From Streptomonospora nanhaiensis (lineage in GTDB: Bacteria; Actinomycetota; Actinomycetes; Streptosporangiales; Streptosporangiaceae), in assembly GCF_026642255.1 (NCBI RefSeq), contig NZ_CP113264.1, forward strand, positions 3,720,001-3,784,000: a stretch of 64,000 nucleotides of DNA, written 5' to 3'. Each line of letters starts with the position of its first letter. The first letter of the stretch is position 1. The translations under genes and the position numbers were made by a program. The notes under the pieces were generated by a model. That model worked only from the letters and a program-made list of their open reading frames with translations. It had not been told where the DNA came from and ran no database searches. Shown here piece by piece: positions 25,831-35,194 of the stretch.

Positions 25831-27921
25831 TCAGCGCAGGAAGAGGTCCGGGGTGAGGGGCAGGTTCCTGACCCGGACGCCGGTGGCGTGGTGGCAGGCG
25901 TTCGCGACGGCCGCCGCCGTGCCGACGATGCCGATCTCCCCCACGCCCCGTGAACCGAGGGGGCCCGCGTGCGGGTCCTCCCCCTCCAGCCAGTCGGCCT
26001 CCAGCCCGGACACGTCCGCGTGCACGGCGACGTGGTACTGGGCCAGGTCGTGGTTGACCACATGGCCGAAGGCGGGGTCGACCACGCTCTGCTCGTAGAG
26101 CGCCATCGACAGGCCCATGACCATCCCCCCGAGGAACTGCGAGCGCGCCGTGCGGGGGTTGACGACCCGGCCGACCGAGAACAGGCCCAGCATGCGCGGG
26201 ACCCGGATCTCCCCCGTGTCGGCGTGCACCCGCGCCTCCACGAAGTGGGCGCCGAACGAGTACTGCGAGTAGCCCGGCGTCGCGGTGTCCTCGGGCGCGG
26301 TCCCGCGCGCGCTCGCGCCCGGCGCGGGAGCCTCGCCGTGTTCGGCCCTGAAGACCCGGGCCGCGGCGACCAGCGCCGCCCCCCAGGACGTGGTGCCGCT
26401 GGAGCCGCCCGCCACGGAGGCCTCCGGCAGGTCGGTGTCGCCGATGGAGACCACGACCTCCGACAGCGGGCGCCCCAGCGCGTCCGCGGCGATCTGGGTG
26501 AGGGCCGTCAGCGCTCCGGTGCCGATGTCTGCCGCGCCGATGCCGACGTGGTAGCGGCGGTCCTCGCCGTACCGGATCTCGGCCACCGACCCCGGGTTCA
26601 CCATGTGCGGGTACATGGCGGAGGCGACCCCCGTGCCCACCAGCCAGTCGCCCTCGCGGCGGGCCCCCGGCGCGGGGTCGCGCCCGTGCCAGCCGAAGCG
26701 CTCGGCACCCTCGCGCAGACACCTGACGAGAGCCCGGTCCGACCAGGGCTCCCCCGTCGAGGGGTCGACCGGGGGTTCGTTGCGCAGGCGCAGCTCCACC
26801 GGGTCGACCCCGCACTCGTGGGCGAGCTCGTCCATGGCCGACTCCAGCGCGTACATCCCCGGCGCCTCGCCCGGGGCGCGCATCCAGAACGGGATGGGCG
26901 CGTCCAGGGGCGCCAGCCGGTGCGTGGTGCGCCGGTGGGGGGCCGCGTACATCATGCGGGTGCACACCCCGCTCTGCTCGGCGAACTCCTTGATCTTCGA
27001 GGTCTGCTCCACGACGTCGTGCACGACGGCGTCCAGGCGCCCGTCGCGGTCGGCCCCGAGCCGCAGCCTCTGGATGGTGGGCGTCCGGTAGCCGACCAGG
27101 CTGAACATCTGCTGCCTGGTCAGCGCGAACTTGACCGGGCGTCCGGGGACGGCGCGGGCCGCCATCGCGGCCAGGACGTTGTGCGCGTGCGCCGAGCCCT
27201 TGGACCCGAACCCTCCCCCGACGTACGGGGCGACCACCCTGACGCGCTCCGGGTCGAGGCCGAAGACCCCGGCGACCGTGTGCCGGACGGGGTGCGCTCC
27301 CTGGGTGGAGTCGTAGAGGGTGAGACGGCCGCCCCCCTCGTCCCACAGGGCGACGGTGGTGTGCGGCTCCATGGGGTTGTTGTGCTCCATGGGCGTGCGG
27401 TAGGTGCGGTCCACCACGACGGCCGCGCGGGCGAGCGCGGCGTCGGGGTCCCCCTGCTCGGTGTCCGCCTCGACACCGGTGTTGACCTCCTCCGGCCGGT
27501 ACAGGCGCGGGTGGTCGGCGGTCAGCGTCACGTCGTGCGCGAGCGTCTCGTAGGCGACGTCCACCAGCCCGGCCGCCTCGCGGGCCGTCTCGGGCGTGTC
27601 GGCGACCACGGCCGCCACGAACTGGCCGCGGAAGGACACTTCGTCGCTCTGGAGGACGGCGAACTCCCGGTCCTCGGTGTCGGCCAGCCGTTCGGCGTTG
27701 GCGGGCGTCAGGACGGCGCGCACCCCCGGGAGTTCCTCCGCCCGTGCGGTGTCCACGGCGCTGACCCTGCCCCGGGCGACGGTGGACAGGACCGGGCCCA
27801 GGTACAGCGGGTCGGTGAGGGCGTACTCGTAGGCGTAGGGCGCCAGGCCGGTGACCTTGGCCTCCCCCTCCAGGCGTGTCAGCGGACGCCCGACGGACGG
27901 CGTGCTCGGCGTGGTGGTCAT
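25831..27921 (-). CDS. Aldehyde/xanthine dehydrogenase molybdenum subunit (PaoC/YagR-like)
   Basis: A 696-residue molybdopterin-cytosine-dinucleotide subunit. Landmarks are GGGFGSKG for cofactor binding, the [21 protein letters not shown] segment, and the catalytic Glu in GSRGVGEIG near the C-terminus. The protein hydroxylates aldehydes or N-heterocycles with water as oxygen source. Its ATG overlaps the FAD-subunit stop (ATGA) and it is the last of three coupled genes. It ends 117 nt before the exchanger gene start. Similarity in layout to E. coli PaoABC favours an aromatic-aldehyde substrate. Confidence 0.92.
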   Translation of the reverse strand: MTTTPSTPSVGRPLTRLEGEAKVTGLAPYAYEYALTDPLYLGPVLSTVARGRVSAVDTARAEELPGVRAVLTPANAERLADTEDREFAVLQSDEVSFRGQFVAAVVADTPETAREAAGLVDVAYETLAHDVTLTADHPRLYRPEEVNTGVEADTEQGDPDAALARAAVVVDRTYRTPMEHNNPMEPHTTVALWDEGGGRLTLYDSTQGAHPVRHTVAGVFGLDPERVRVVAPYVGGGFGSKGSAHAHNVLAAMAARAVPGRPVKFALTRQQMFSLVGYRTPTIQRLRLGADRDGRLDAVVHDVVEQTSKIKEFAEQSGVCTRMMYAAPHRRTTHRLAPLDAPIPFWMRAPGEAPGMYALESAMDELAHECGVDPVELRLRNEPPVDPSTGEPWSDRALVRCLREGAERFGWHGRDPAPGARREGDWLVGTGVASAMYPHMVNPGSVAEIRYGEDRRYHVGIGAADIGTGALTALTQIAADALGRPLSEVVVSIGDTDLPEASVAGGSSGTTSWGAALVAAARVFRAEHGEAPAPGASARGTAPEDTATPGYSQYSFGAHFVEARVHADTGEIRVPRMLGLFSVGRVVNPRTARSQFLGGMVMGLSMALYEQSVVDPAFGHVVNHDLAQYHVAVHADVSGLEADWLEGEDPHAGPLGSRGVGEIGIVGTAAAVANACHHATGVRVRNLPLTPDLFLR

Positions 27922-28910
27922 CGTGCCTCCTCGGCGGTGAGGCCGCGCAGCGTGGACGCGAGCGTGTTGACGGCCATGGGGACCTTGAAGGCGTTGTCGC
28001 GCCCGGTGCGGGCGTCGGCGAGCTCGGCGCGGGCGGCCTCGCGGAACGCCTCCTCCGTCGCCGGTCCGCCGATCAGCGCCTCCTCCGCGCGGTGGGCGCG
28101 CCAGGGGACGTGCGCCAGTCCGCCGAAGGCGATGCGCACGTCCGCGACCGTGCCGTCCACGACGTCGAGCGCGGCGGCCACCGACACCAGCGCGAACGCG
28201 TAGGAGGCGCGGTCGCGCACCTTGCGGTAGGCCGACCGTGCGGCCACCGGCAGGTGGGGCAGGTCGACCGCGGTGATCAGGTCGCCGTGTCCGAGGACGG
28301 TGTCGCGTTCGGGTTCGCTGCCGGGGAGCCGGTGCAGGCCCGGGATCGGCACGACGCGCTCCCCGCCGGGGCCGAGCACGCGCGCCTCGGCGCCCAGCGC
28401 GGCGAGCGCCACCGCCATGTCGGAGGGGTGGGTCGCCACGCAGTGGTCGGAGGCGCCGAGGACGGCGTTGTCGCGTCCGTGCCCCTCCAGGGCCGAGCAG
28501 CCCGTGCCGGGCTCGCGCTTGTTGCAGGGCGTGGTGGTGTCCTGGAAGTACGGGCAGCGGGTGCGCTGGAAGAGGTTCCCGCCGGTGGTGGCGGCGTTGC
28601 GCAGCTGCCCCGAGGCGCCGGCGAGCAGCGCGGCGGACAGGACCGGGTAGCGGCGGCGGACCGCCGGGTGGGCGGCCAGGTCGCTGTTGGGCACGGAGGC
28701 GCCGATCCTGAGTCCCCCGCCGGGGAGCTCCTCGACCCGGTTGCCGAGCAGGCCGCGCACGTCCACGAGCCGGGTGGGCGAGGCCACGCCGAGCTTCATG
28801 TGGTCGACCAGGTTGGTGCCGCCCGCGAGGTAGGCGGCGCCGGGGTCGTCGGCGACCAGGGCGACGGCGTCCGCGGGCCCGTCGGGCCGCGTGTAGTCGA
28901 AGGGCCTCAC
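27918..28910 (-). CDS. FAD/[4Fe-4S] subunit of molybdenum hydroxylase (PaoB/YagS-like)
   Basis: A 330-residue subunit of the CO-dehydrogenase flavoprotein type. The FAD loop is [13 protein letters not shown] and the second is [13 protein letters not shown]. Directly after it come the cysteines [20 protein letters not shown] and C, the insertion that binds an extra [4Fe-4S] cluster in E. coli PaoB (YagS). It passes electrons from the iron-sulfur subunit to the acceptor. GTG start overlapping the upstream stop (GTGA), ATGA overlap downstream: the three subunits are made in step. Confidence 0.92.
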   Translation of the reverse strand: MRPFDYTRPDGPADAVALVADDPGAAYLAGGTNLVDHMKLGVASPTRLVDVRGLLGNRVEELPGGGLRIGASVPNSDLAAHPAVRRRYPVLSAALLAGASGQLRNAATTGGNLFQRTRCPYFQDTTTPCNKREPGTGCSALEGHGRDNAVLGASDHCVATHPSDMAVALAALGAEARVLGPGGERVVPIPGLHRLPGSEPERDTVLGHGDLITAVDLPHLPVAARSAYRKVRDRASYAFALVSVAAALDVVDGTVADVRIAFGGLAHVPWRAHRAEEALIGGPATEEAFREAARAELADARTGRDNAFKVPMAVNTLASTLRGLTAEEAR

Positions 28911-29425
28911 CGTGCCGCCTCCCTGATCGCGGCGACGATGTTGGTGTAGGCGCCGCACCGGCACAGGTTGCCGCTCATGCGCTCGCGGATCTCCTCGTCG
29001 TCCAGGCTCACCGGGGCGTCGAGGTCCGCGGTCGCGTGGCTGGGCCAGCCGGCCTCGGCCTCCCGCAGCATGCCCACGGCCGAGCAGACCTGGCCGGGGG
29101 TGCAGTAGCCGCACTGGAAGCCGTCGTGGTCGACGAAGGCGCGGGCCACGGGGTGGAGTTCCCCGCCGGGGGCGCCGTCCCCGCTCCCCAGGCCGGCCGC
29201 GGTGGTGACGTCGGCGCCGTCGTGCGCGACCGCGAGCGCCAGGCAGGACAGGATGCGGCGCCCGTCCAGGAGGACGGTGCACGCTCCGCACTGCCCGTGG
29301 TCGCAGCCCTTCTTGGGCGAGGTCGCCTCCAGCCGGTCTCGCAGCGCGTCCAACAGTGTGGTGCGGGTGTCGACGGTGAGCCGGCGCTCCTCACCGTCGA
29401 CCCGCAGGGTGATCGTGGCGTCCAC
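28907..29425 (-). CDS. [2Fe-2S] subunit of molybdenum hydroxylase (PaoA/YagT-like)
   Basis: A 172-residue iron-sulfur subunit with two clusters: a plant-ferredoxin-type set in [17 protein letters not shown] and a four-cysteine set in [10 protein letters not shown] and [16 protein letters not shown]. It relays electrons from the molybdenum centre to FAD. The GTG start before [10 protein letters not shown] is favoured: the domain begins there and GGGGAAGG lies upstream. E. coli PaoA has a twin-arginine signal; none is seen here, so this complex is probably cytoplasmic. First gene of the operon. Confidence 0.92.
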   Translation of the reverse strand: MDATITLRVDGEERRLTVDTRTTLLDALRDRLEATSPKKGCDHGQCGACTVLLDGRRILSCLALAVAHDGADVTTAAGLGSGDGAPGGELHPVARAFVDHDGFQCGYCTPGQVCSAVGMLREAEAGWPSHATADLDAPVSLDDEEIRERMSGNLCRCGAYTNIVAAIREAAR

Positions 29426-29633
29426 CGGATGTGCCTTCCCCTCGTTGCCCCTCGTACAGCTCTCGTCCCAGTGTGTGACACGGGGGTGGCTCGGCGAAGC
29501 CGCCACGTCGGGGCGGTGCCGGACGGCTCGTGCCGCGTCCGGGGGCGCCCCGGAGCCGCCGGGGACAGGGGCTGCGGCAGCCCGGCGGAGGGGCGGGTGC
29601 GTCCCCCGCCGGCCGCCCGCGTCCGGGGACCGC

Positions 29634-30194
29634 TCAGGGCGTGCGTCCGGTGAGCGCGATCAGGCGGTCCTGGGCCGTCGCGTCGGGGCCGACCGGGGAG
29701 GGCGCGTCGAACATCTGCCCCGGCCCGAAGTCCTGATCGGAGGCCCAGGCGTGGAGTTCCTTGGCCAGGTCGGGGTCGAGCGCCTCGTCCGCGCCGATCG
29801 CGCGGGCCAGGTCCCAGGCGTGGACGGCCAGGTCGAAGGTCATCTGCCAGAGGTACACCTCGGCGGGCACGTCCCCGAAGGACAGGTGGACCGTGCGCTC
29901 CAGGGACGACAGGCCGAGCCAGGCCGTCCGGGCCTCCCTCGAGACCACCGCCCAGGAGGCCGCGGGCTCCTCACCCAGGTTGTCCCCGTCGAAACGGTCG
30001 CCGACGTCCTCCATCCGGGCCCCGCCCAGCAGGGGCGGGACCCACAGCTGCTCGGTGGCCAGGTGGTTGACCAGGTCGTGCACGTCCCAGTCCGTGCAGG
30101 GCGTGGGCCGGGCCCAGTCGGTGAGCCCGACCGCCCGGACCCGGCGGTCGAACTCCTCCAGCGCGGTGCCGTGCAGGTCGATCAGGCGTGCCAT
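29634..30194 (-). CDS. TIGR03086-family mycothiol-fold metal-binding protein
   Basis: A 186-residue protein of the DinB/mycothiol-dependent maleylpyruvate isomerase fold: four-helix bundle start with PTPCTDWDVHDLVNHLATEQ, and the second metal-ligand helix FDLAVHAWDLARA. The three histidines of the usual metal site are visible (DVHDLVNH, AVHAWD). Members use or bind mycothiol, but the reaction of the TIGR03086 group is unknown. Stand-alone gene. Confidence 0.85.
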   Translation of the reverse strand: MARLIDLHGTALEEFDRRVRAVGLTDWARPTPCTDWDVHDLVNHLATEQLWVPPLLGGARMEDVGDRFDGDNLGEEPAASWAVVSREARTAWLGLSSLERTVHLSFGDVPAEVYLWQMTFDLAVHAWDLARAIGADEALDPDLAKELHAWASDQDFGPGQMFDAPSPVGPDATAQDRLIALTGRTP

Positions 30195-30234
30195 GTGCTT
30201 CCCCAGGGTCGGATGCGTGTTCTGCCCGGGTCAC

Positions 30235-30759
30235 CTACCCGGAGCGGGCGCGGGCCGAACCCGCCCCCGCGAGGAGGTGCGGGCGGCCGGTCCGCCACGG
30301 GCCGGGCCCCTCGTCCCCGGCCGCGCCGCGGACCCCCCGGCAGGCGGCCGCCGCGAGAGCGAGGGCGAGGCCGTCCTCGACGAGGGCGCCGATCCACGGG
30401 GGGAGTCCGCCGTCGGTCCACAGCTTCCGCCACCCGGACCCCGCGAGCGCGCCGAGGGGCGCGGCGGCGGCCGCGAGCACGGCGCTGCCGGCGACCGGTC
30501 GCGAGCGCTCCCGGGCCAGCATCGCGCCTCCGGCGGCCGCGCTGGCGGAGCGGGCGAGGAGACTCGGCCAGGAGAGGCGGCTGGGGACGACCGGAGACTT
30601 GTCCGCGACGAACTCCCCGAGGACTCCCGCGGCGAGGAACACCCGCCGCCGCCCGGACGAGGCCGGCCACAGGGGTGCGGCCGTCCCGAGCGAGGAGCGC
30701 GCGCCCGCCGCCAGGCCGAGCATCACGGCGCCGGCCGCGTGCGTTCGCGTCGTGCCCAT
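30235..30759 (-). CDS. DUF4126-like small membrane protein
   Basis: A 174-residue protein that is mostly hydrophobic, with the family pattern AGAVMLGLAAGARSSLG, GEFVADKSPVVPSRLSWPSL, and ALVEDGLALALAAAA: four or so helices and a conserved ADK-x-P-x-VPSR loop. The ATG before GTTRTHAAG has GGGGGAG six bases upstream. The gene lies 40 nt ahead of the TIGR03086 gene start and may share its transcript. Function unknown. Confidence 0.7.
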   Translation of the reverse strand: MGTTRTHAAGAVMLGLAAGARSSLGTAAPLWPASSGRRRVFLAAGVLGEFVADKSPVVPSRLSWPSLLARSASAAAGGAMLARERSRPVAGSAVLAAAAAPLGALAGSGWRKLWTDGGLPPWIGALVEDGLALALAAAACRGVRGAAGDEGPGPWRTGRPHLLAGAGSARARSG

Positions 30760-30961
30760 GTCTCCCCCTCCGGTCCGGGCCGCCCGTGCACGGCCGCTCC
30801 GCACCGATTATCCAGGGGCGTCCCGGGGACGGGGCGAACGCGCCGCGGACGGCGCGGCGCGTGGAGGAGGGCGGGGACGGGGTCGGGGAAGGAGGACCCG
30901 CCGACACGGCGACGGCCGCGCACGGGAGCTCCCGTGCGCGGCCGTCGCCGTCGCGAGGTTC

Positions 30962-32449
30962 CTAGTGGGCGATCGGAGCGCCCTCCGAGGTGCCCGACTC
31001 GACGCGGCGCACGAAGAAGGTCGCCGCGAAGGCCAGGACCGAGATCGTGGCCCCGAGGAGGAAGGCGACGTGGATGCCGCCGGCCTGGGCGCTGATCTCG
31101 GGGAGGCCGTCGGTGAGCAGGCTCGCCGAGCTGGCGGACATGACCGCGATGAACGTGGCGGTGCCCGCCGCGCCCGCGACCTGCTGCACCGTGCCGACCA
31201 CGGCGCTGCCGTGCGAGTAGAGCTCGGGCTTGAGCGACCCGAGCGCGCCGGTGAGCAGCGGGGTGAACATGAAGCCCAGTCCGGCGCTCAGCAGGACGTG
31301 CGTGGCGACCACGAAGCCCAGCGGTGTCTCGGTGCCGAACAGCGTCATCGTCCAGAGCACCAGCGAGACGACCGCCGCGCCCGGGATGACCAGCGGGCGC
31401 GGGCCGAACCGGTCGTAGAGGCGGCCGACCACCGGGGCGAGCAGGCCCATCGTCAGGCCGCCCGGCAGCAGGGTCAGGCCGGTGACGAGCGTGTCGTGCT
31501 GGAGGACGTTCTGCATGTAGAGCGGCAGCAGGATGAGCGTGCCGAACAGCGCCATGAAGCTGACCGCGACGAGGCCGATCGAGATCGAGAACTGACGCGA
31601 GCGGAACACGCGCAGGTCGAGCAGGGCGCGGTCGCCGCGCTGGAGGCGCAGCTGCCGCCACACGAACAGCACCAGTGCCACGGCGCCGCCGCCGATCGCG
31701 ACCCACGGGGGCACGATCGCGGTGGCGTGGCCCTCGCCGAGGCTGGAGAACCCGTAGACGAGGCCGCCGAACGCGAACGCCGACACCAGGACCGAGAGGA
31801 GGTCGATGCTGGCGTGGCGGGGCTCGGTGACGTTGCGGATGAACAGCGAGCCGAGGACCAGGCCGAGGAGGGCGATGGGCAGGACGAGGCCGAACATCCA
31901 GCGCCAGTCCAGGGCGCTGAGGATGAAGCCGGCGAGTGTGGGGCCGACCGCGGGGGCGACCGCCATGACGATGGAGATGTTGCCCATGGTGCGGCCGCGG
32001 CGGTCCGGCGGCACGAGGTTCAGCACGGTCGTCATGAGCAGCGGCATCATGATCGCCGTGCCGACGGCCTGGACGACACGGCCCGCCAGGAGGAGCCCGA
32101 ACCCGGGCGCGAGGAAGCAGATCAGCGTGCCGATGCTGAACAGCGTCATGGCCGCCATGAACACCTGGCGGAGGTGGAACCGCTGGAGCAGGAACCCGGT
32201 GGCCGGGATGACCACGGCCATCACGAGCATGAACGCCGAGGTCAGCCACTGCCCGGTGGAGACGGAGATCCCGAGGTCCCTGTTGAGCGCGGGAAGCGCC
32301 ACTCCCATGATCGTCTCGTTCAGGATCACGACGAACGCCGAGACGAGGAGCAGCGGGATGACGAGGCGGTCGGCGGTGCGCGGCTCCGCTCCGCCGCTAC
32401 CGCCGGCCGAGTTCTCCTCGGCCACTGATGGATTGTGCTGCCCGGTCAC
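30962..32449 (-). CDS. DHA2-family MFS efflux transporter (14-TM type)
   Basis: A 495-residue drug:H+ antiporter-2 protein. It shows the DHA2 signature ETIMGVALPALNRDLGIS-x-x-TGQWLTSAFML in helix 1-2, the motif C region (APAVGPTLAGFILSA), and a hydrophobic series consistent with 14 helices. It likely exports a toxic organic compound. The GTG start has GAGGA five bases before it. No adjacent TetR or MarR regulator is present. A poly-charged N-terminus (about 30 residues, EENSAGGSGG) precedes the first helix. Confidence 0.9.
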   Translation of the reverse strand: MTGQHNPSVAEENSAGGSGGAEPRTADRLVIPLLLVSAFVVILNETIMGVALPALNRDLGISVSTGQWLTSAFMLVMAVVIPATGFLLQRFHLRQVFMAAMTLFSIGTLICFLAPGFGLLLAGRVVQAVGTAIMMPLLMTTVLNLVPPDRRGRTMGNISIVMAVAPAVGPTLAGFILSALDWRWMFGLVLPIALLGLVLGSLFIRNVTEPRHASIDLLSVLVSAFAFGGLVYGFSSLGEGHATAIVPPWVAIGGGAVALVLFVWRQLRLQRGDRALLDLRVFRSRQFSISIGLVAVSFMALFGTLILLPLYMQNVLQHDTLVTGLTLLPGGLTMGLLAPVVGRLYDRFGPRPLVIPGAAVVSLVLWTMTLFGTETPLGFVVATHVLLSAGLGFMFTPLLTGALGSLKPELYSHGSAVVGTVQQVAGAAGTATFIAVMSASSASLLTDGLPEISAQAGGIHVAFLLGATISVLAFAATFFVRRVESGTSEGAPIAH

Positions 32450-32745
32450 TGGTGTCCTCGCGTCGTCGTGTGGGTGGTCGTGTCGTGGAAAGGAACGGGG
32501 TCCGCGGGGGACGTGTTCGGACCCGCCCAGAGGTACACCAACCTCCCATGGGACCGGGACATTCCCGATCCTACGGGACGGGGCCCATTTACTTCTGTGT
32601 TCCAGATCATGGATCGTCCGGGAACCTTCGGAGGCCGTTCCGCGTGCCGGGAACCGGCTGCCCGGAAGGCTTGCACGGAGCCCGTCCACGGCGCGGGCGG
32701 GGTCCCTGACGGGTGTACCCGCCCGCGCCGCCGACGGCGCCGCGG

Positions 32746-34386
32746 CTACCGGGCGCCGCCCGCCGCGACCCGGTCGCCCTCTGCCGAGGGGGCGCCGTCC
32801 CCCGGGTCCGACTGCGCTCCCCCGTCCCGCGCGGCCGGGGAGGCGGGGTCGGCGACGATCCCCTGTTCGACGGCCATGGTCCGGAGCAGGCGCGGAGTCG
32901 TCCACAGCGTCGGGAGCATGATCAGCCCCACCGGGACCGCGGTGACCACGATGAAGGACTGGAGCGCCTGCACGCCGCCGTCCCCGACCAGGAGGAGCGC
33001 GATGGCGGCGGCGCCCATGCCGAAGCACCAGAACGCCCGGAAGTACCCGGGCGGCGTGCCCTCGTGCATGCTCGACGAGGCGATCGCGTAGGACATCGCG
33101 TCCAGGGTGGAGGCGAAGAAGATCAGCGTCACCACCACCATGAGCACCCCCAGGAACGCGCTCATCGGCAGCGCCTCGACGATGGCCAGGGCGGCGGCGG
33201 GGAGCCCGTCCGCCTCGTAGGCGCCGGAGACGGCTCCGGGGTTCTGCTGCTCCAGGAAGATGCCGGTGCCGCCCAGCGCGGTGAACCAGACGGTGGTCAC
33301 CACGGCCGGGGCGACGGTGGCCCCCACGAAGATCTGGCGCACGGTGCGGCCCCGGGAGATGCGGGCGATGAAGATCGCCATCATCGGCCCGTAGCCCAGG
33401 AACCAGCCGAAGAAGAAGACGGTCCAGTAGCCCAGCCACTCCTGGTCGCCCCGGAAGAGCGCCATCGGCACGAACTCGCGGACGTGGACCGACATCGCCT
33501 GGAGGTAGAGGTCGACGACGAAGGGCACGGAGCCGAGTCCGACGATGGCCAGGATCAGCGCGAGGGCCGCCCAGACGTTGGCCTTGCTCAGCAGCTGGAT
33601 GCCCCGGTTGAGGCCGCTCGCCGCCGACACGGCGCCCACGACGGTCAGCCCCGCGATGATGGCGGCCTGGGTGCCGTACCCGTCGGGCAGCCCGAACAGC
33701 CGGCCCCCGATGTAGGACACCTGGAGACCGAGGAAGCCGATCGGTCCGACGGTCCCGGCGACGACCGCGACCACGCAGCTGATGTCGACGACCGCGCCGA
33801 TCCAGTGGGTGCGCACACGCTCGCCCATGACCGGCCACAGCAGTGTCCGGGGGCGCAGCGGCATGCCCTTCTCGACACCCCGCATCATGACCAGGGTGGC
33901 CAGGGACCCTCCGATGGCCCAGGCGGGGAAGCCCCAGTGCACGAAGCTCTGGGCCAGCGCGACCGCGGCCCCCTCCATGCCTCCGGCCTGGTCGGCGTAC
34001 GCCGGCGGCGCTGCGGTGTAGTGGGCGATGGGCTCGGCGGCGGCCCAGAACACCCCGCCCGCGGCGAGCAGGGTGGTCATGACCATCGCGACCCACCGGA
34101 ACATGCCGAACTCGGGTGCGGGCATGCCGCCCATGCGGACCCTGCCGTAGCGGGAGAACGCGAGGACGGCGGCTACGGCGAGCATCGCGAGGAGCAGGAC
34201 CTGCCAGTACGCGCCGAACCATTGTGCGGACCAGGCGAACGCGGCGTCGACGGCGGCGCCGACCGCCCCGGGTGAGGCCAGGGCCGTCACCACGAAGGCG
34301 ATCAGGAGCACGCAGGTGACGCCCATGACCCAGAGGTCGGGACGGTTTCCTGACGCGGACACGCGTGTGCGCAGGGTGGAGAACAT
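32746..34386 (-). CDS. BCCT-family transporter, divergent subgroup
   Basis: A 546-residue, 12-helix betaine/carnitine/choline-type transporter. The family core around IFIARISRGRTVRQIFVGAT is clear. The aromatic box of helix 8, W-T-x-x-Y-W-x-W-W in glycine-betaine carriers, reads WTVFFFGWFLGYGP: Trp positions are replaced by Phe and Tyr, so the substrate may not be betaine. The C-terminal tail is polar and acidic, as in osmosensing members. The ATG before FSTLRTRVSA is used; a GAGGAG lies 13 nt upstream, and a start 14 codons earlier is possible but has no ribosome site. Confidence 0.88.
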   Translation of the reverse strand: MFSTLRTRVSASGNRPDLWVMGVTCVLLIAFVVTALASPGAVGAAVDAAFAWSAQWFGAYWQVLLLAMLAVAAVLAFSRYGRVRMGGMPAPEFGMFRWVAMVMTTLLAAGGVFWAAAEPIAHYTAAPPAYADQAGGMEGAAVALAQSFVHWGFPAWAIGGSLATLVMMRGVEKGMPLRPRTLLWPVMGERVRTHWIGAVVDISCVVAVVAGTVGPIGFLGLQVSYIGGRLFGLPDGYGTQAAIIAGLTVVGAVSAASGLNRGIQLLSKANVWAALALILAIVGLGSVPFVVDLYLQAMSVHVREFVPMALFRGDQEWLGYWTVFFFGWFLGYGPMMAIFIARISRGRTVRQIFVGATVAPAVVTTVWFTALGGTGIFLEQQNPGAVSGAYEADGLPAAALAIVEALPMSAFLGVLMVVVTLIFFASTLDAMSYAIASSSMHEGTPPGYFRAFWCFGMGAAAIALLLVGDGGVQALQSFIVVTAVPVGLIMLPTLWTTPRLLRTMAVEQGIVADPASPAARDGGAQSDPGDGAPSAEGDRVAAGGAR

Positions 34387-35194
34387 GGAGAAGGGGATGC
34401 TCCTCGGTGGGAAACTGCCGACCGGCATTGTCGACGGTCGGCGTGGAAGGGTCCGCCCCGGTCGGCGGCAGGCCGGTCGGACGGCGCCCGCTACGGGGCG
34501 CGCCGTCCGGCGAAACACGGAGCCGGACGCCGTCGGGCGGCGCGGGTCCGCCCGGAGACGGTCGTCCCGGGCCGCTTCGGCGACGTACGCGGACTGTGGA
34601 CGGAGCGGAGGGGTGGGGCGGCGGTGCGTTACGGCCCCCTGGCACGCCTCCGGCCCGTGCAGCGCGGACCAGTCAACCAGGGACGGGACGTGCTTCTCCC
34701 GTGAGGGAGGCCACGTCCGGCCGCGATGACGCCTGTGCGGGGGCTCCGGGGCGCCCGTGAGATAACGCACCCGTGTCCCGGGAACGCCTCGGGGGCCGCC
34801 CGGCCCCGGCACGTCCGGACCGGAACTCCCGTCCCCGGAGCACGCGGCCGTTCCGGGGGCACCCGCCACGGCGGCTTCCCGACCGGGCCGGGGACGCACA
34901 CGGGGCGGCCCGCACCGGAGGCGTGGACTTCCGGGCCGGGGCGGGCGGTGTCGGCGGGCCGACCGGAACCGGCGCCGACAGGGTGCGGGGCGCCGCCGCC
35001 CCGCGCCCCTCGGGCGGCTGCGGCGTCCGGCGGGTGCGAGGGTGGCATGGGCGTGGGTGGTGAGGGGCGTCGACGGCCTTCCGGCGCGTCGGTGCGGATG
35101 CCGCGGTCCGCACCGATGCCGGAGGCCCTCTTGCCGTGTGTCGGGCGAGGAGGTCGTCACCGGCCTCCGTGGCCGGTACGGCTAGGTTGGGCCC
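34387..35194. other. Long divergent intergenic region with a GNRA-loop hairpin
   Basis: About 800 nt without a convincing gene; open frames here have arbitrary Gly/Pro/Arg composition. At 34686-34718 both strands can form a hairpin: GGACGTG/CACGTCC outer stem, small internal loop, CTCCC/GGGAG inner stem, GTGA (GNRA) loop. It is about 300 nt upstream of the BCCT gene. No T-run follows. The rest is GC-rich without clear motifs apart from the leaderless promoter at the right end. Confidence 0.35.
35183..35194 (+). promoter_or_regulatory. Leaderless promoter of the APH-like kinase
   Basis: A -10 box TAGGTT followed by 6 nt and the ATG: transcription should begin at the start codon itself. No ribosome-binding site is present between them. 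Confidence 0.55.
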
